Of a DNA stretch of 39,655 nt, positions 15,514 through 23,231 are shown one piece after another. Origin of the DNA: Lentzea aerocolonigenes (GTDB taxonomy: Bacteria; Actinomycetota; Actinomycetes; Mycobacteriales; Pseudonocardiaceae); NCBI RefSeq assembly GCF_000974445.1, contig NZ_BBOJ01000043.1, positions 1-39,655 of the forward strand, read 5' to 3'. The notes under the pieces were generated by a model. That model saw only the letters and a program-made list of their open reading frames with translations, searched no databases and was not told the origin of the DNA. The position numbers and the translations under genes are program-made. The first letter of the stretch is position 1. Every line of letters begins with the position of its first letter.

Positions 15514-15564
15514 GTACGCGGGGAGCTTTCGTACTCCAGGAGAGGACGCGGGGGCCCCGCGTAC
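15514..15564. repeat. Palindromic intergenic repeat, copy A
   Basis: A 51-bp element with 10-bp perfect terminal inverted repeats (GTACGCGGGG at 15514-15523, CCCCGCGTAC at 15555-15564). Its left half GTACGCGGGGAGCTTTCGTA is the reverse complement of the right halves of the copies at 34717-34767 and 34807-34857, and the central CTCCAGGA is shared too. It lies between the lrp/asnC and bldC starts. Confidence 0.8.
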
Positions 15565-15687
15565 AGCGAACCATGTCCGAATCGCGCCGGTCGTCCCTTA
15601 CTACCTCTTTACCAAAAAACAAGCGTTCGAGTACCTGATGGGTCAGATGCCACGATCGGACCGGAACGTCTGATCTGAGGAGGACGA

Positions 15688-15894
15688 GTGACTGCAGCCA
15701 CCGAGCGGCTCTTGACGCCTGGGGAAGTCGCCAATCTGTTCCGGGTCGACCCGAAGACCGTGACCCGATGGGCCACTGCAGGTCGCATCGGCTCGATTCG
15801 CACCCCTGGAGGACATCGCAGGTTCCGTGAGACCGAGGTGAAGGCTCTGCTTTCGGAGCTGACGACCGAGGCGACTGAACCCGTCCGCCACTGA
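15688..15894 (+). CDS. bldC: BldC-family developmental regulator
   Basis: 68 residues from GTG at 15688, with a strong GAGGAGG ribosome site at 15677-15683. The protein is a single MerR-type winged helix: RLLTPGEVANLFRVDPKTVT then RWATAGRIGSIRTPGGHRRF, nearly the same as Streptomyces BldC. BldC binds direct repeats in AT-rich DNA and delays entry into development, so a mycelial life style is indicated. The upstream region (15567-15687) holds an A/T-rich run (TTTACCAAAAAACAAG, about 15609-15624), unusual for this genome. It could be part of the promoter or an autoregulatory site. Confidence 0.95.
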   Translation: MTAATERLLTPGEVANLFRVDPKTVTRWATAGRIGSIRTPGGHRRFRETEVKALLSELTTEATEPVRH

Positions 15895-15951
15895 AACCGT
15901 AGTAATCCCTGTGCCGCGGGTAATCTCGTGGCAAAGGGAGGTGGCGACCAG

Positions 15952-16119
15952 ATGATCTACCTGCTGGCGGTGATCGGTGCGCTCACCGTGGCTGTGCTCG
16001 TGTGGCGAGCGTTCGCCCCGCAGCATTCGGAGTACACCCCGGGCCGCAAGGTGATCGCCCCTGACGACGACCCGGAGTTCCTGCGCAAGCTCGACGAGCA
16101 GCGCAAACGCGACGAGTGA
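15952..16119 (+). CDS. Small single-span membrane protein after bldC
   Basis: 55 residues from ATG at 15952, chosen because GGGAGG lies about 10 bases upstream; an earlier ATG-like start at 15928 would put this site inside the gene. The first 18 residues MIYLLAVIGALTVAVLVW form one membrane helix, followed by a short cytosolic tail with APDDDPEFLRKLDEQRKRDE. I know of no characterised function. It lies 57 bp after bldC and is followed by a strong terminator. Confidence 0.7.
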   Translation: MIYLLAVIGALTVAVLVWRAFAPQHSEYTPGRKVIAPDDDPEFLRKLDEQRKRDE

Positions 16120-16124
16120 CCGGA

Positions 16125-16152
16125 AAAGGGGCCCTGTCCTCAGGGCCCCTTT
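16125..16152. terminator. Strong bidirectional terminator
   Basis: A 12-bp perfect stem (AAAGGGGCCCTG 16125-16136 with CAGGGCCCCTTT 16141-16152) and loop TCCT lie between two convergent genes. The A/T ends of the stem give a short T-run on each strand. This would end transcription of both the small membrane protein (+) and the ParA-like gene (-). Confidence 0.85.
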
Positions 16153-16165
16153 CGCCGTACGCGTC

Positions 16166-17488
16166 TCAGTTGTGCGGGAAGTCGTCCGCCACGACTGCGG
16201 CGAGTTCCAGCAACGCCAGCCGGGTCTCCGGCGCGAGCTGGTCCAGCGCGATCTCGGCGCCCTCTTCGAGGTGCTCGTCGAACGGCAGGCGGACCACGGC
16301 GCGGCACCGCTGCTGGAAGTGCGCCGCGAGCTTGTCTAGGTCGACCTTGCCCGACTTCGGGCGAACCGAGTTGATCACGCACACGGACTTCGCGACCAGA
16401 TCGCGGTAGCCGTGCGCCTCCAGCCAGTCGAGCGTGGCCGCCGACGTCTGCGCGCCGTCGACCGAGCCGGACGACACGAGCACCAGCGAGTCGGCCTCGT
16501 CCAGCACGCCCTTCATCGCGGAGTGCATGAGTCCGGTCCCGCAGTCGGTCAGGACGATGTTGTAGAAGTGCTCCAGCAACGCCACCGTGCGGCGGTAGTC
16601 GTCCTCGCTGAACGCCTCCGACACGGCCGGGTCCTGCTCGGACGCCAGCACCTCGAGCCGCGCCGGCGACTGCGACGTGTACGCGCGGACGTCGCTGTAC
16701 TTCGTGATCCGCGGGGCGTCGCGCAGCAGGTGCCGCACGGTCGCCGTGGTCTCCCTCGGGATCTTCAACGCCAGCGTGCCGCGGTCGGGGTTCGCGTCGA
16801 CGGCGATCACCCGGTCACCGCGCAGCGACGAGAACGTCGAACCCAGCGTCGTGGTCGTGGTGGTCTTGCCGACGCCGCCCTTGAGCGACAGCATCGCAAT
16901 CTTGTAGCACCCGCGCAACGGCTGGTTGATCCGCGCGATCAGCTCGCGCCGGCGCACGTCGGCAGGGCTCTCGCCGAGGTTGACGGCACCGCCGGTGATC
17001 GAGTGCAGCGACTTGCGCCAGCCCGACGTCGGCGGACGCTTCTCCTTCTTGATCAGCTGCTGCGACGAGACTTCCTGCGCGTGCGAGCGGTACGGCTGCT
17101 GCGGGAAGTTGTTGGGGAACGAGGAGCCGGCGAACTGGCCGTACTGGCTCGTGTTGTGGGGGCCGGACTGGCCGCCACCGACCGGATGAGCACCCGATTG
17201 GCCGCCGCCCACCTGGTACGGGCCGGACGCTCCGTCCACCGCGTACGAGCCGGACGTGGAGCCGGGCACGGGGTAAGGACCGGACGCGTTGCCGGGAACC
17301 TGGTACGGGCCGGAGGCGTTGCCGGGCACCTGGTAGGGGCCTGACTGGTTGCCGCCCACGTGGTACGGGCCTGATGGGCCGCCGCTGACGTGCTGCGGAC
17401 CGGACTGCTGCGGGTCGAGGTAGGCCGTCTGCGGGTCGACGTACTGCGGGCCGGAGCCCTGTTCCTCACCCGGTGGTTGCCATGTCAC
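16166..17488 (-). CDS. ParA/MinD-type ATPase with decapeptide-repeat N-terminus (EspI-like)
   Basis: 440 residues from GTG at 17488 with GGGAGG 9 bases upstream. Residues 1-120 are disordered, with tandem SGPYQVPGNA-type decapeptides at 29-112. Residues about 155-190 are a basic link (KSLHSITGGAVNLGESPADV). From about 193 a P-loop ATPase of the ParA/MinD class follows: deviant Walker A LSLKGGVGKTTTT (200-212), VIAVDANPDRG, and a Walker-B-like LTDCGTGLMHS. The layout of a long Pro/Gly-rich N-terminus with a MinD-like C-terminus recalls EspI/Rv3876 of ESX loci. No ParB or origin is nearby, so a chromosome-partition role is less likely. It lies 2.6 kb from the type VII toxin locus. A link between them is possible but rests only on family and place. 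Confidence 0.82.
   Translation of the reverse strand: MTWQPPGEEQGSGPQYVDPQTAYLDPQQSGPQHVSGGPSGPYHVGGNQSGPYQVPGNASGPYQVPGNASGPYPVPGSTSGSYAVDGASGPYQVGGGQSGAHPVGGGQSGPHNTSQYGQFAGSSFPNNFPQQPYRSHAQEVSSQQLIKKEKRPPTSGWRKSLHSITGGAVNLGESPADVRRRELIARINQPLRGCYKIAMLSLKGGVGKTTTTTTLGSTFSSLRGDRVIAVDANPDRGTLALKIPRETTATVRHLLRDAPRITKYSDVRAYTSQSPARLEVLASEQDPAVSEAFSEDDYRRTVALLEHFYNIVLTDCGTGLMHSAMKGVLDEADSLVLVSSGSVDGAQTSAATLDWLEAHGYRDLVAKSVCVINSVRPKSGKVDLDKLAAHFQQRCRAVVRLPFDEHLEEGAEIALDQLAPETRLALLELAAVVADDFPHN
17153..17404 (-). repeat. Decapeptide-coding tandem repeat in the ParA-like gene
   Basis: About eight imperfect 30-bp units encode SGPYxVxGxx decapeptides (for example SGPYQVPGNA twice in a row, SGPYPVPGST, SGAHPVGGGQ). 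The unit is conserved at DNA level for the central copies, so recent expansion is likely. Confidence 0.85.
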
Positions 17489-17531
17489 CGCTGTGGCCCT
17501 CCCTGAGCAAGGAGGATCGAGACCTCCCCGA

Positions 17532-17582
17532 CCCCCAGGTTGCGACGGTACGCAACCAGCACCGGTTCCATCGACCTGGGGG
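17532..17582. promoter_or_regulatory. Overlapping stem-loops between ccsB and the ParA-like gene
   Basis: An outer stem pairs CCCCCAGGT (17532-17540) with ACCTGGGGG (17574-17582). An alternative stem pairs GGTTGCG (17538-17544) with CGCAACC (17551-17557). They share bases 17538-17540, so both cannot form fully. The region fills most of the 103-bp gap and may end the ccs transcript or act as a leader structure of the ParA-like gene. A small GGAGG/CCTCC pair lies beside it. Confidence 0.5.
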
Positions 17583-17591
17583 CTTAACTCG

Positions 17592-18512
17592 TTAGAGACC
17601 CGCGTACGAATGCAACCCGGTAGTGACCAAGTTGATGAAGAACAGGTTGAACACGTTCAACGCGAAGCCGACGACGTTGATCCAGGCGGCCCCACGGCCA
17701 CGCCAACCGGCCGTCGCGCGCGCGTGCAGATACGCCGCGTAGACCACCCACGAGACGAACGCCACCGTCTCCTTGGGGTCCCAGCCCCAGAAGCGGCCCC
17801 ACGCGGCCTCGGCCCAGATCGCGCCGAGGATGATGCCCGCGGTGAACAGCGGGAACGCGATCACGGTGGTCCGGTACGACATGCGGTCCAGCACGTCGGC
17901 GGACGGCAGCTTGGGGAAGCGGTCGGCCTTGCTGTCCTTGAGCAGGTAGAGGATCGACGTCACACCCGGAATCAGCAGCACGCCGGACGAGATCGAGATC
18001 ACCGAGACGTGGATCACGAGCCAGTACGAGCGCAACGCCGGCTGGACGGGCGCGGACTCGGCGTAGAGGACCGTGCCGCCGAGGAACAGCAGCACGAGGA
18101 TCGGCGTCAGCACGAACGCGCCGAGGCGGCGGATCGGGAACTTCGCCATCAGCACGATCCACGTCACCACCGCGGCGAGGCACAGCAGCGACATGTACTC
18201 GTACATGTTGCCCCAGGGCGCCCGGCCCGCGGACAGGCCGCGCATCACCAGCGAACCCAGGTGCAGCAGCGCGCCGAGCACCGTCAGCGCGGCGCCCATG
18301 CGGCCGATGCGCTCGGTCCGCGACAGCTCGCTCTTCGGCTCGTCGGTGAGGATGCCCGGGATCGGCGCACCGGCCCCGACCAGCGCCTTCTTGCGCGGCG
18401 CACGGGCGAACGCCTGCTCCACGGCGTAGAGCATGATCGCGAAGAGGTAGACGCCCAGCGCGCTGCGGTACAGCCAGTCGCTGTAGGTCGCGAGGGTCTC
18501 GTCAACCGGCAT
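17592..18512 (-). CDS. ccsB: Cytochrome c biogenesis protein CcsB (ResC)
   Basis: A heme-handling membrane protein of system II cytochrome c maturation, 306 residues. About eight hydrophobic segments are present. The WWD heme-binding motif is WGRFWGWDPKETVAF (residues 238-252) between two membrane helices. Conserved His residues that flank such a domain are visible at about 168 (VIHVS), 263 (YLHARA) and 301 (GLHSY). An N-terminal helix and the basic KKALVGAG loop precede the core. The ATG overlaps the resB stop by one base (TGATG), and ResB and CcsB form one complex in the membrane. This is the last gene of the ccdA-resB-ccsB group. Confidence 0.95.
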   Translation of the reverse strand: MPVDETLATYSDWLYRSALGVYLFAIMLYAVEQAFARAPRKKALVGAGAPIPGILTDEPKSELSRTERIGRMGAALTVLGALLHLGSLVMRGLSAGRAPWGNMYEYMSLLCLAAVVTWIVLMAKFPIRRLGAFVLTPILVLLFLGGTVLYAESAPVQPALRSYWLVIHVSVISISSGVLLIPGVTSILYLLKDSKADRFPKLPSADVLDRMSYRTTVIAFPLFTAGIILGAIWAEAAWGRFWGWDPKETVAFVSWVVYAAYLHARATAGWRGRGAAWINVVGFALNVFNLFFINLVTTGLHSYAGL

Positions 18513-20029
18513 CAGGACTTCTCCTCGTTCAGCACCGCGCGGGCCAGCCGCGTGAACTCCTCGCCGTATCCTGCCTGGTCAGTGCGGGCCAGCCCGCCGA
18601 CCTCGACCAACGTACGCCCGTCGTCCCGAGGGGTCGCACGCACCCACACCCTGCGGCGCTTGACGGTCAGCGAGACCCCGAGGCCGAGGATGATCAGGAT
18701 GGCGAACACCAGCACGTACCCCTGTGTCGGGTCGTGCGAGACCTGCAACGACACCCAGTCGTTCACGGAGTCGAACCGCACCTTGGTGCCGTCGTCGAGC
18801 GCGATCTCCTCACCCAGCGCGAGGTTCTTGCGCGCGACCTTCTGCAACCGGCCCTGCTCGACCATGTTCATGTCGATCGAGAAGATCGACTGGCCGCGGC
18901 CGTCGTCCACGCCGAGATCACCGCGGTACACGTCGACGGCGACCATCGGGTTGTTCAGGGCGGGGTACTTCGAGTTCAGGATGCCGCCGTGCAGCAACGG
19001 CGTCGGCGCGAGCAGCCCGGTGACCGCGATCTGGTTCTTGCGCCGCTGCTCGGAGTCCGTCACGCCCGGCGGGTCGAACTTCGTCGCGCCCTCGGACGCC
19101 AGCGTGCGCTGGTCGGCAGGCAGCCACTGGATGCCCTGCGTGCGCTTCTCGCCGTTGGGGAACGTCACCGTGAACGTCGGCGTGTACCCGTGCCCGAGCA
19201 GGTAGACGCGGTCGCCGTCGGTCCGCAGCGGGTGGTTGACCTGGAGGTTGTACGGCTTCCAGGTGTTGGTCTGAAGATCTTCGCCCGACTGGTACCGGAT
19301 GTCCGCCTGGTAGCCGACGGGCTGGCCGTTCTCGAGGTACTCGGCGGAGAACTTGCCGATCTCGACGCAGAACGGCGTGAGGTCCGTGCCGTCGATCCGC
19401 AGCCCCGGCCGGAACGAGTCGTAGTTGAAGATGCCGCCGTTGCAGAACTGCCCGCCGTCGGCCTGCACGATGACCTGGCCCTCGTAGCTGAACATCTTGC
19501 CCAGCGCGAACGACACCAGCAGACCCAGCAACGCGAAGTGGAAGACCAGGTTGCCGGTCTCGCGCAGGTACCCGCGCTCGGCGCTGACCGTGCCCTCGCC
19601 GGTCTCCATCCGCCACCCGCGCATCGCCTTCTTCGCCCGAGCGACGGCCTCCTCCGGCGTCACGTCGAGCTCGGCCTGCACGTGGTGCGGCATGCGGGAG
19701 AGGTTGCGCGGCGTCAGCACGGGCTTCGCGCGCATCTGCTTGAAGTACTCCCACGTGCGGGGCAGAAGACACCCGACGAGAGAGGTGAACAGCAACAGGT
19801 AGATCGCGGCGAACCACGGCGTGGCGTACACCTCGAAGAACCCGAGCTTGAGCAGCAGGTCGCCCCACCACCCGTGCTGGGCGACGTACTCGTCGACCTT
19901 CGACGCGTTCAACGACAGCTGCGGCAGCAACGCCCCCGGCATCGCCGCGAGCGCCAACAGGAACAGCAGGGTCAGCGCGGTCCTCATCGAGGTGAGCCCG
20001 CGCCACGTGTTGCGAAGGAAGGCGATCAC
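18512..20029 (-). CDS. resB: Cytochrome c biogenesis protein ResB
   Basis: 505 residues from GTG at 20029, overlapping the ccdA stop by one base (TAGTG); the longer frame to 20074 would run into ccdA. Membrane helices are seen near the N-terminus (ALTLLFLLALAAMPGALLPQ; WFAAIYLLLFTSLVGCLLPR), at about 170-190 (LVFHFALLGLLVSFALGKMF) and near the C-terminus (YVLVFAILIILGLGVSLTVK). A large extracytoplasmic domain lies between the third and the last, as is typical for ResB/Ccs1. With CcsB it exports heme and attaches it to apocytochrome c; CcdA and the thioredoxin-like protein keep the heme-binding Cys reduced. Both neighbours are start/stop-coupled. Confidence 0.95.
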   Translation of the reverse strand: MIAFLRNTWRGLTSMRTALTLLFLLALAAMPGALLPQLSLNASKVDEYVAQHGWWGDLLLKLGFFEVYATPWFAAIYLLLFTSLVGCLLPRTWEYFKQMRAKPVLTPRNLSRMPHHVQAELDVTPEEAVARAKKAMRGWRMETGEGTVSAERGYLRETGNLVFHFALLGLLVSFALGKMFSYEGQVIVQADGGQFCNGGIFNYDSFRPGLRIDGTDLTPFCVEIGKFSAEYLENGQPVGYQADIRYQSGEDLQTNTWKPYNLQVNHPLRTDGDRVYLLGHGYTPTFTVTFPNGEKRTQGIQWLPADQRTLASEGATKFDPPGVTDSEQRRKNQIAVTGLLAPTPLLHGGILNSKYPALNNPMVAVDVYRGDLGVDDGRGQSIFSIDMNMVEQGRLQKVARKNLALGEEIALDDGTKVRFDSVNDWVSLQVSHDPTQGYVLVFAILIILGLGVSLTVKRRRVWVRATPRDDGRTLVEVGGLARTDQAGYGEEFTRLARAVLNEEKS

Positions 20030-20805
20030 TAGAGAGGCAGCCTCACGACGTCGACGAACGAGTAGCGCAGCCACCCGACGAACTCACCCCAGAGCCCGGT
20101 GACCAGTGCGACGCCCACCAGGATCAGCAACACACCACCGAACACCTGCACCTGCCGCGCGTGCGAGCGCAGCCACTTGGTGACGCCCAACGCCCACCGC
20201 GCCCCGAGCGCGAGCACCACGAACGGCAACCCGAGCCCCAGGCAGTACGCCAGCACCAGCACGGCCCCGCGCACAGTCGACGACCCGACCTCGGTGCTCC
20301 GGGCAACAGCCAGCACCCCGGCCAACGTCGGCCCGAGACAAGGCGTCCACCCGAGCGCGAACACGGCCCCGAGCACGGGCGCCCCGAACACCCCGGCCCG
20401 AGGCCTGGCGTGGAACCGCACATCCTTCTGCAGCGCGGGCACGAGTCCGAGGAACACCAGCCCCATCAGGATCGTGACGACGCCACCGATCCGCTGGAAC
20501 AGCTCAGCGTTGAGGAACAAGGCATCCGAAGCGCCGAGGATCGCCATCGACGCCAGCGCGAAGACCACGGTGAACCCGAGCACGAACAGCAACGAGGCCC
20601 CAGCCACCCGCCACCGCCCCGCCGCAGCGGGTTCCTCGGCCTCCACCCGAGGCGCCTCGGCCCCCACCAGCCCAGCGAGATAGGCCAGATATCCGGGCAC
20701 CAGCGGCACCACGCAGGGCGACGCGAAAGAGATAAATCCAGCGAGCAAAGCAACCCCGGTGGCCAGCAGCAACGGCCCGGAGATCGCCAGATCGGTGGGG
20801 TTCAC
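20029..20805 (-). CDS. ccdA: Thiol-disulfide transporter CcdA
   Basis: A six-helix membrane protein that moves reducing power across the membrane to the cytochrome c maturation machinery. It has 258 residues from GTG at 20805. The two reactive Cys are in FASPCVVPLVPGY (C31) and LGWTPCLGPTLAGVL (C156), each at a Pro-rich helix kink, as in the family. It is coupled to resB by a one-base overlap. In related actinobacteria a TlpA-like gene sits directly upstream; here a divergent M64 peptidase gene and its flanks separate the two, so ccdA must have its own promoter in the 128-bp gap 20806-20933. Confidence 0.95.
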   Translation of the reverse strand: MNPTDLAISGPLLLATGVALLAGFISFASPCVVPLVPGYLAYLAGLVGAEAPRVEAEEPAAAGRWRVAGASLLFVLGFTVVFALASMAILGASDALFLNAELFQRIGGVVTILMGLVFLGLVPALQKDVRFHARPRAGVFGAPVLGAVFALGWTPCLGPTLAGVLAVARSTEVGSSTVRGAVLVLAYCLGLGLPFVVLALGARWALGVTKWLRSHARQVQVFGGVLLILVGVALVTGLWGEFVGWLRYSFVDVVRLPL

Positions 20806-20815
20806 ACACCTCAGA

Positions 20816-20889
20816 GTAGGTAGTTGCCCGGATCACGTGAGCACCGGCATCACTTTTGACGCCGTCCTCACCAGCCCAGAACTACCTAC
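20816..20889. promoter_or_regulatory. Inverted repeat in the ccdA / M64 peptidase divergent promoter region
   Basis: GTAGGTAGTT (20816-20825) and AACTACCTAC (20880-20889) are perfect 10-bp inverted arms 54 bases apart. They bracket the space between the two divergent starts, one near each gene. The position fits a pair of operators or promoter parts. CTACCTAC also occurs at about 36685-36692 upstream of the bldN-like gene. Confidence 0.45.
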
Positions 20890-20933
20890 CATTGCCTCTT
20901 GTGAGTGACATCACGGTTGCTTAGCGTCAGCGC

Positions 20934-21908
20934 ATGCATCTTCCCCGGCTGCTCCTCCCAGCGCTGACGCTCACAGCGCTGGCCCTGTTCGCCCAGGTAC
21001 CAGCCGGCAGCACCGCCCCGGCCATGGAATGGCGCGAGGTCTTCAACGAAGACGGCACCATCACCCAGGCCCTGACCCCGAAGGCTCCAGCCGAGACCAC
21101 GACCTTCCGCGCCCTGGCCGCGGCCGAGGTCACCAAGATCCACGGCGACCGCGACCCGGCAGACGCCTTCGACCTGGTCTTCGTAGGCGACGGCTACACA
21201 GCGGACGACCTGGCGACCTACACCGCCAACGTGAAGAGCAAGTGGGACGAACTCTCCGCGGTGGAGCCCTTCGCGTCCTACAAGGACTACTTCAACGTCT
21301 GGCAGGTCAACGTGATCTCCACCGAGTCCGGAGTGGACCACGATCCGACCAGGGGCATCCTCAAGGACACCGCGCTGGACATGGGCTTCTGGTGCCAGGG
21401 CCGAGACGCGAACACAGAACGCCTCCTCTGCGTCAACGAAACGAAGGCCAAGGAGTACGCGGCCCAAGCCCCGCAAGCAGACCAGGTGATCGCCCTCGGC
21501 AACACCACCAAGTACGGCGGCGCAGGCGGCTCGGTGGCCACCGCCTCGGGCTCCAACGCCCAAGCGGGCCAGATCGCCATCCACGAGCTGGGCCACTCGA
21601 TCGGCGGCCTGGCCGACGAGTACGACTACCCGTACCTCACCTACACGGGCACAGAACCGCGCGAGAAGAACGTGACCAAGGACCCCACCGGCGCCAAGTG
21701 GGGCGAATACCTGGGCAAACCTTCTCCAGACGGAGGCGTGATCGCCCCGCTGGAAGGCGCCAGGTACTACAAGAACGGCCTGTACCGCCCAACGGACAAC
21801 TCGATCATGCGAACCCTGGGCAAGCAGTTCAACTCGATCGGCAGGGACGAAATGATCAAGGCCTTCAAGGCCAAGATCCCCTCGCTCACCACCCCCGCCG
21901 TTCGCTGA
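20934..21908 (+). CDS. Secreted M64-family metallopeptidase
   Basis: 324 residues from ATG at 20934. Residues 1-29 form a signal peptide (LLLPALTLTALALFAQVPAG). The M64 (IgA-peptidase-type) domain starts at about 78 with FDLVFVGDGYTADDL, and the zinc site is HELGHSIGGLADEY (217-230), with the characteristic Ala-Asp-Glu-Tyr end that gives the third ligand. FNVWQVNVISTESGVDHD and DNSIMRTLG are further family marks. It is likely an exported protease. The name IgA peptidase comes from a Clostridium member and need not apply. The gene lies on the opposite strand inside what is elsewhere a continuous hemL-phosphatase-tlpA-ccdA-resB-ccsB run. Confidence 0.92.
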   Translation: MHLPRLLLPALTLTALALFAQVPAGSTAPAMEWREVFNEDGTITQALTPKAPAETTTFRALAAAEVTKIHGDRDPADAFDLVFVGDGYTADDLATYTANVKSKWDELSAVEPFASYKDYFNVWQVNVISTESGVDHDPTRGILKDTALDMGFWCQGRDANTERLLCVNETKAKEYAAQAPQADQVIALGNTTKYGGAGGSVATASGSNAQAGQIAIHELGHSIGGLADEYDYPYLTYTGTEPREKNVTKDPTGAKWGEYLGKPSPDGGVIAPLEGARYYKNGLYRPTDNSIMRTLGKQFNSIGRDEMIKAFKAKIPSLTTPAVR

Positions 21909-21910
21909 CC

Positions 21911-21996
21911 GCACGCGGGGACCTCCCGTGCGCCAGGAGTGCACGAAAGCTCCCCGCGTGCACGTCATGCTTGCGGACGCGGGGCCCCCGCGTTCC
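21911..21996. repeat. Palindromic intergenic repeats, copies B1 and B2
   Basis: B1 (21911-21961) begins GCACGCGGGG and ends CCCCGCGTGC, with CCAGGAG and GCACGAAAGCTCCCCGCG inside, the same plan as the elements near 15.5 kb and 34.7 kb. B2 (21975-21996) is a short palindrome, GGACGCGGGG followed by CCCCGCGTTCC. They lie between the convergent M64 peptidase and TlpA-like genes. Confidence 0.78.
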
Positions 21997-22003
21997 CCAG
22001 AAG

Positions 22004-22030
22004 GTTACGCGGGGCCCCCGCGTAACTTTT
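22004..22030. terminator. Palindromic repeat B3 acting as hairpin terminator
   Basis: An almost perfect 23-bp palindrome (GTTACGCGGGG, then CCCCGCGTAAC) is followed by TTTT on the plus strand. It ends 18 bases before the TlpA-like stop. It belongs to the same repeat family as B1 and B2, and its place between convergent genes and the T-run suit a terminator for the M64 peptidase. Confidence 0.65.
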
Positions 22031-22047
22031 GGAACCACTCGAACGGG

Positions 22048-22605
22048 TTACTCCTTGGCCAGGTCGTCCAGGACGGGCTGGACGTCGGAGGCCAGCACCG
22101 GCACCAGGAACGCCGCCGCCACCTTGTGGTTCTTGTCCACGACGAACGTCGACGGCACGGTGTTGGCCGGAACACCCTTGAAAACGTTGATGAAACTGCG
22201 CGACGAAGCGTCGTAGATGGACGGATAGGTCAGCGACCGGTCCTTCATGAAGTCCCGCGGATGGTCCTTCGAGGTTTCCTTGACGTCCACCCCGAGCACC
22301 TGAGTCCCGGCTTCAAAAATCTTCTGCATCTCGGGCGCCTCGGTCCGGCAAGGCCCGCACCAGGCCCCCCAGACGTTGATCACGACGGGCTTGCCCGCGA
22401 AGTCCGAGAGCTTGACCGTCTTGCCCTCTTCAAGCAGGGACTCGCCTTCGAGCCCCTTGAGCTCCTTGCGCTCAGACGGCGCGTACCGGATCTTGACCTG
22501 CCCTCCGGGCGCGACGAGGTAGAACTCGCCCGCCCCGATCTGAGCAGCGTCCTTACCCGTAGAACACCCTGCAAGCAAAAGCACCAGCACCAGCAACCGC
22601 TTCAT
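22048..22605 (-). CDS. TlpA/ResA-like thioredoxin lipoprotein of cytochrome c maturation
   Basis: 185 residues from ATG at 22605, which overlaps the histidine phosphatase stop (ATGA). The first residues MKRLLVLVLLLAGCSTG are a lipoprotein signal with lipobox Cys at 14. The thioredoxin fold has the redox motif WCGPC (82-86) in VVINVWGAWCGPCRTEAPEM and the cis-Pro segment NTVPSTFVVD. The TlpA/ResA branch is indicated by the inserted loop and membrane anchoring. It probably reduces apocytochrome c Cys with electrons from CcdA, although ccdA here is cut off from it by the M64 peptidase gene. Confidence 0.92.
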   Translation of the reverse strand: MKRLLVLVLLLAGCSTGKDAAQIGAGEFYLVAPGGQVKIRYAPSERKELKGLEGESLLEEGKTVKLSDFAGKPVVINVWGAWCGPCRTEAPEMQKIFEAGTQVLGVDVKETSKDHPRDFMKDRSLTYPSIYDASSRSFINVFKGVPANTVPSTFVVDKNHKVAAAFLVPVLASDVQPVLDDLAKE

Positions 22606-23231
22606 GCGCCGGTCACCCGAGGGTTGGTGACGCCGACAGGTTCCGAATAGGCGATCCGCACCAGCTGCTCTCCCTCGAAAATCAAGGAAGTCAATGAGGC
22701 GAGCGAACACTCACGACGACGAGGGTCGTGCCACATCCGCTTCCCCTCGAGGAACCGCCGCACCGTCCAAATGGGCAACTGATGCGAAACACAAACCGCC
22801 TCATGCCCTTCAGCGGCAGCCCGAGCCTTCTGCACCGCCCCCAACATCCGATGAGCGATCTCGATGTACGGCTCACCCCAAGACGGCTTGAACGGGTTGA
22901 CCAACTTCGGCCAGTGCTGAGGGGACCTCAAAGCCCCGTCCCCCACAGCGACCTTCAACCCTTCGAACTGGTTGTCAGCCTCGATCAGCCGATCATCAGT
23001 GGCCAACTCCAACCGGTGCGAGTCAGCAATCGGAGAAGCGGTCTGCTGCGCCCGTTCCAACGGCGAAGCCACCACGTGCACGATGTCGTGGTCGGCAAGA
23101 TGCTCGGCCACGGTCAATGCCTGCTTCTGCCCCCGCTCGGACAGCCGGAAACCGGGGATGCGGCCGTACAGGATGCCTGTCGGGTTGTGCACCTCACCGT
23201 GGCGGAGCAGGTGGACGACGGTGCGGGTCAC
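22602..23231 (-). CDS. Histidine phosphatase superfamily protein
   Basis: 209 residues from GTG at 23231, overlapping the hemL stop (GTGA). The phosphohistidine motif is LLRHGE (residues 8-13, nucleophile His 11), with SERG at about 31-34 and the second catalytic His in AVCVSHQLPIW. It belongs to the phosphoglycerate-mutase-like branch but without features that fix a substrate. In mycobacteria a homologous gene also lies between hemL and tlpA, so the place is conserved in actinobacteria while its job is not settled. Confidence 0.9.
   Translation of the reverse strand: MTRTVVHLLRHGEVHNPTGILYGRIPGFRLSERGQKQALTVAEHLADHDIVHVVASPLERAQQTASPIADSHRLELATDDRLIEADNQFEGLKVAVGDGALRSPQHWPKLVNPFKPSWGEPYIEIAHRMLGAVQKARAAAEGHEAVCVSHQLPIWTVRRFLEGKRMWHDPRRRECSLASLTSLIFEGEQLVRIAYSEPVGVTNPRVTGA

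Noticed and set aside
16166..17488. Chromosome partition parA near an origin
   Set aside because: No parB, parS-like sites (TGTTTCACGTGAAACA) or dnaA boxes were seen near it, and the repeat-rich N-terminus is unlike ParA.
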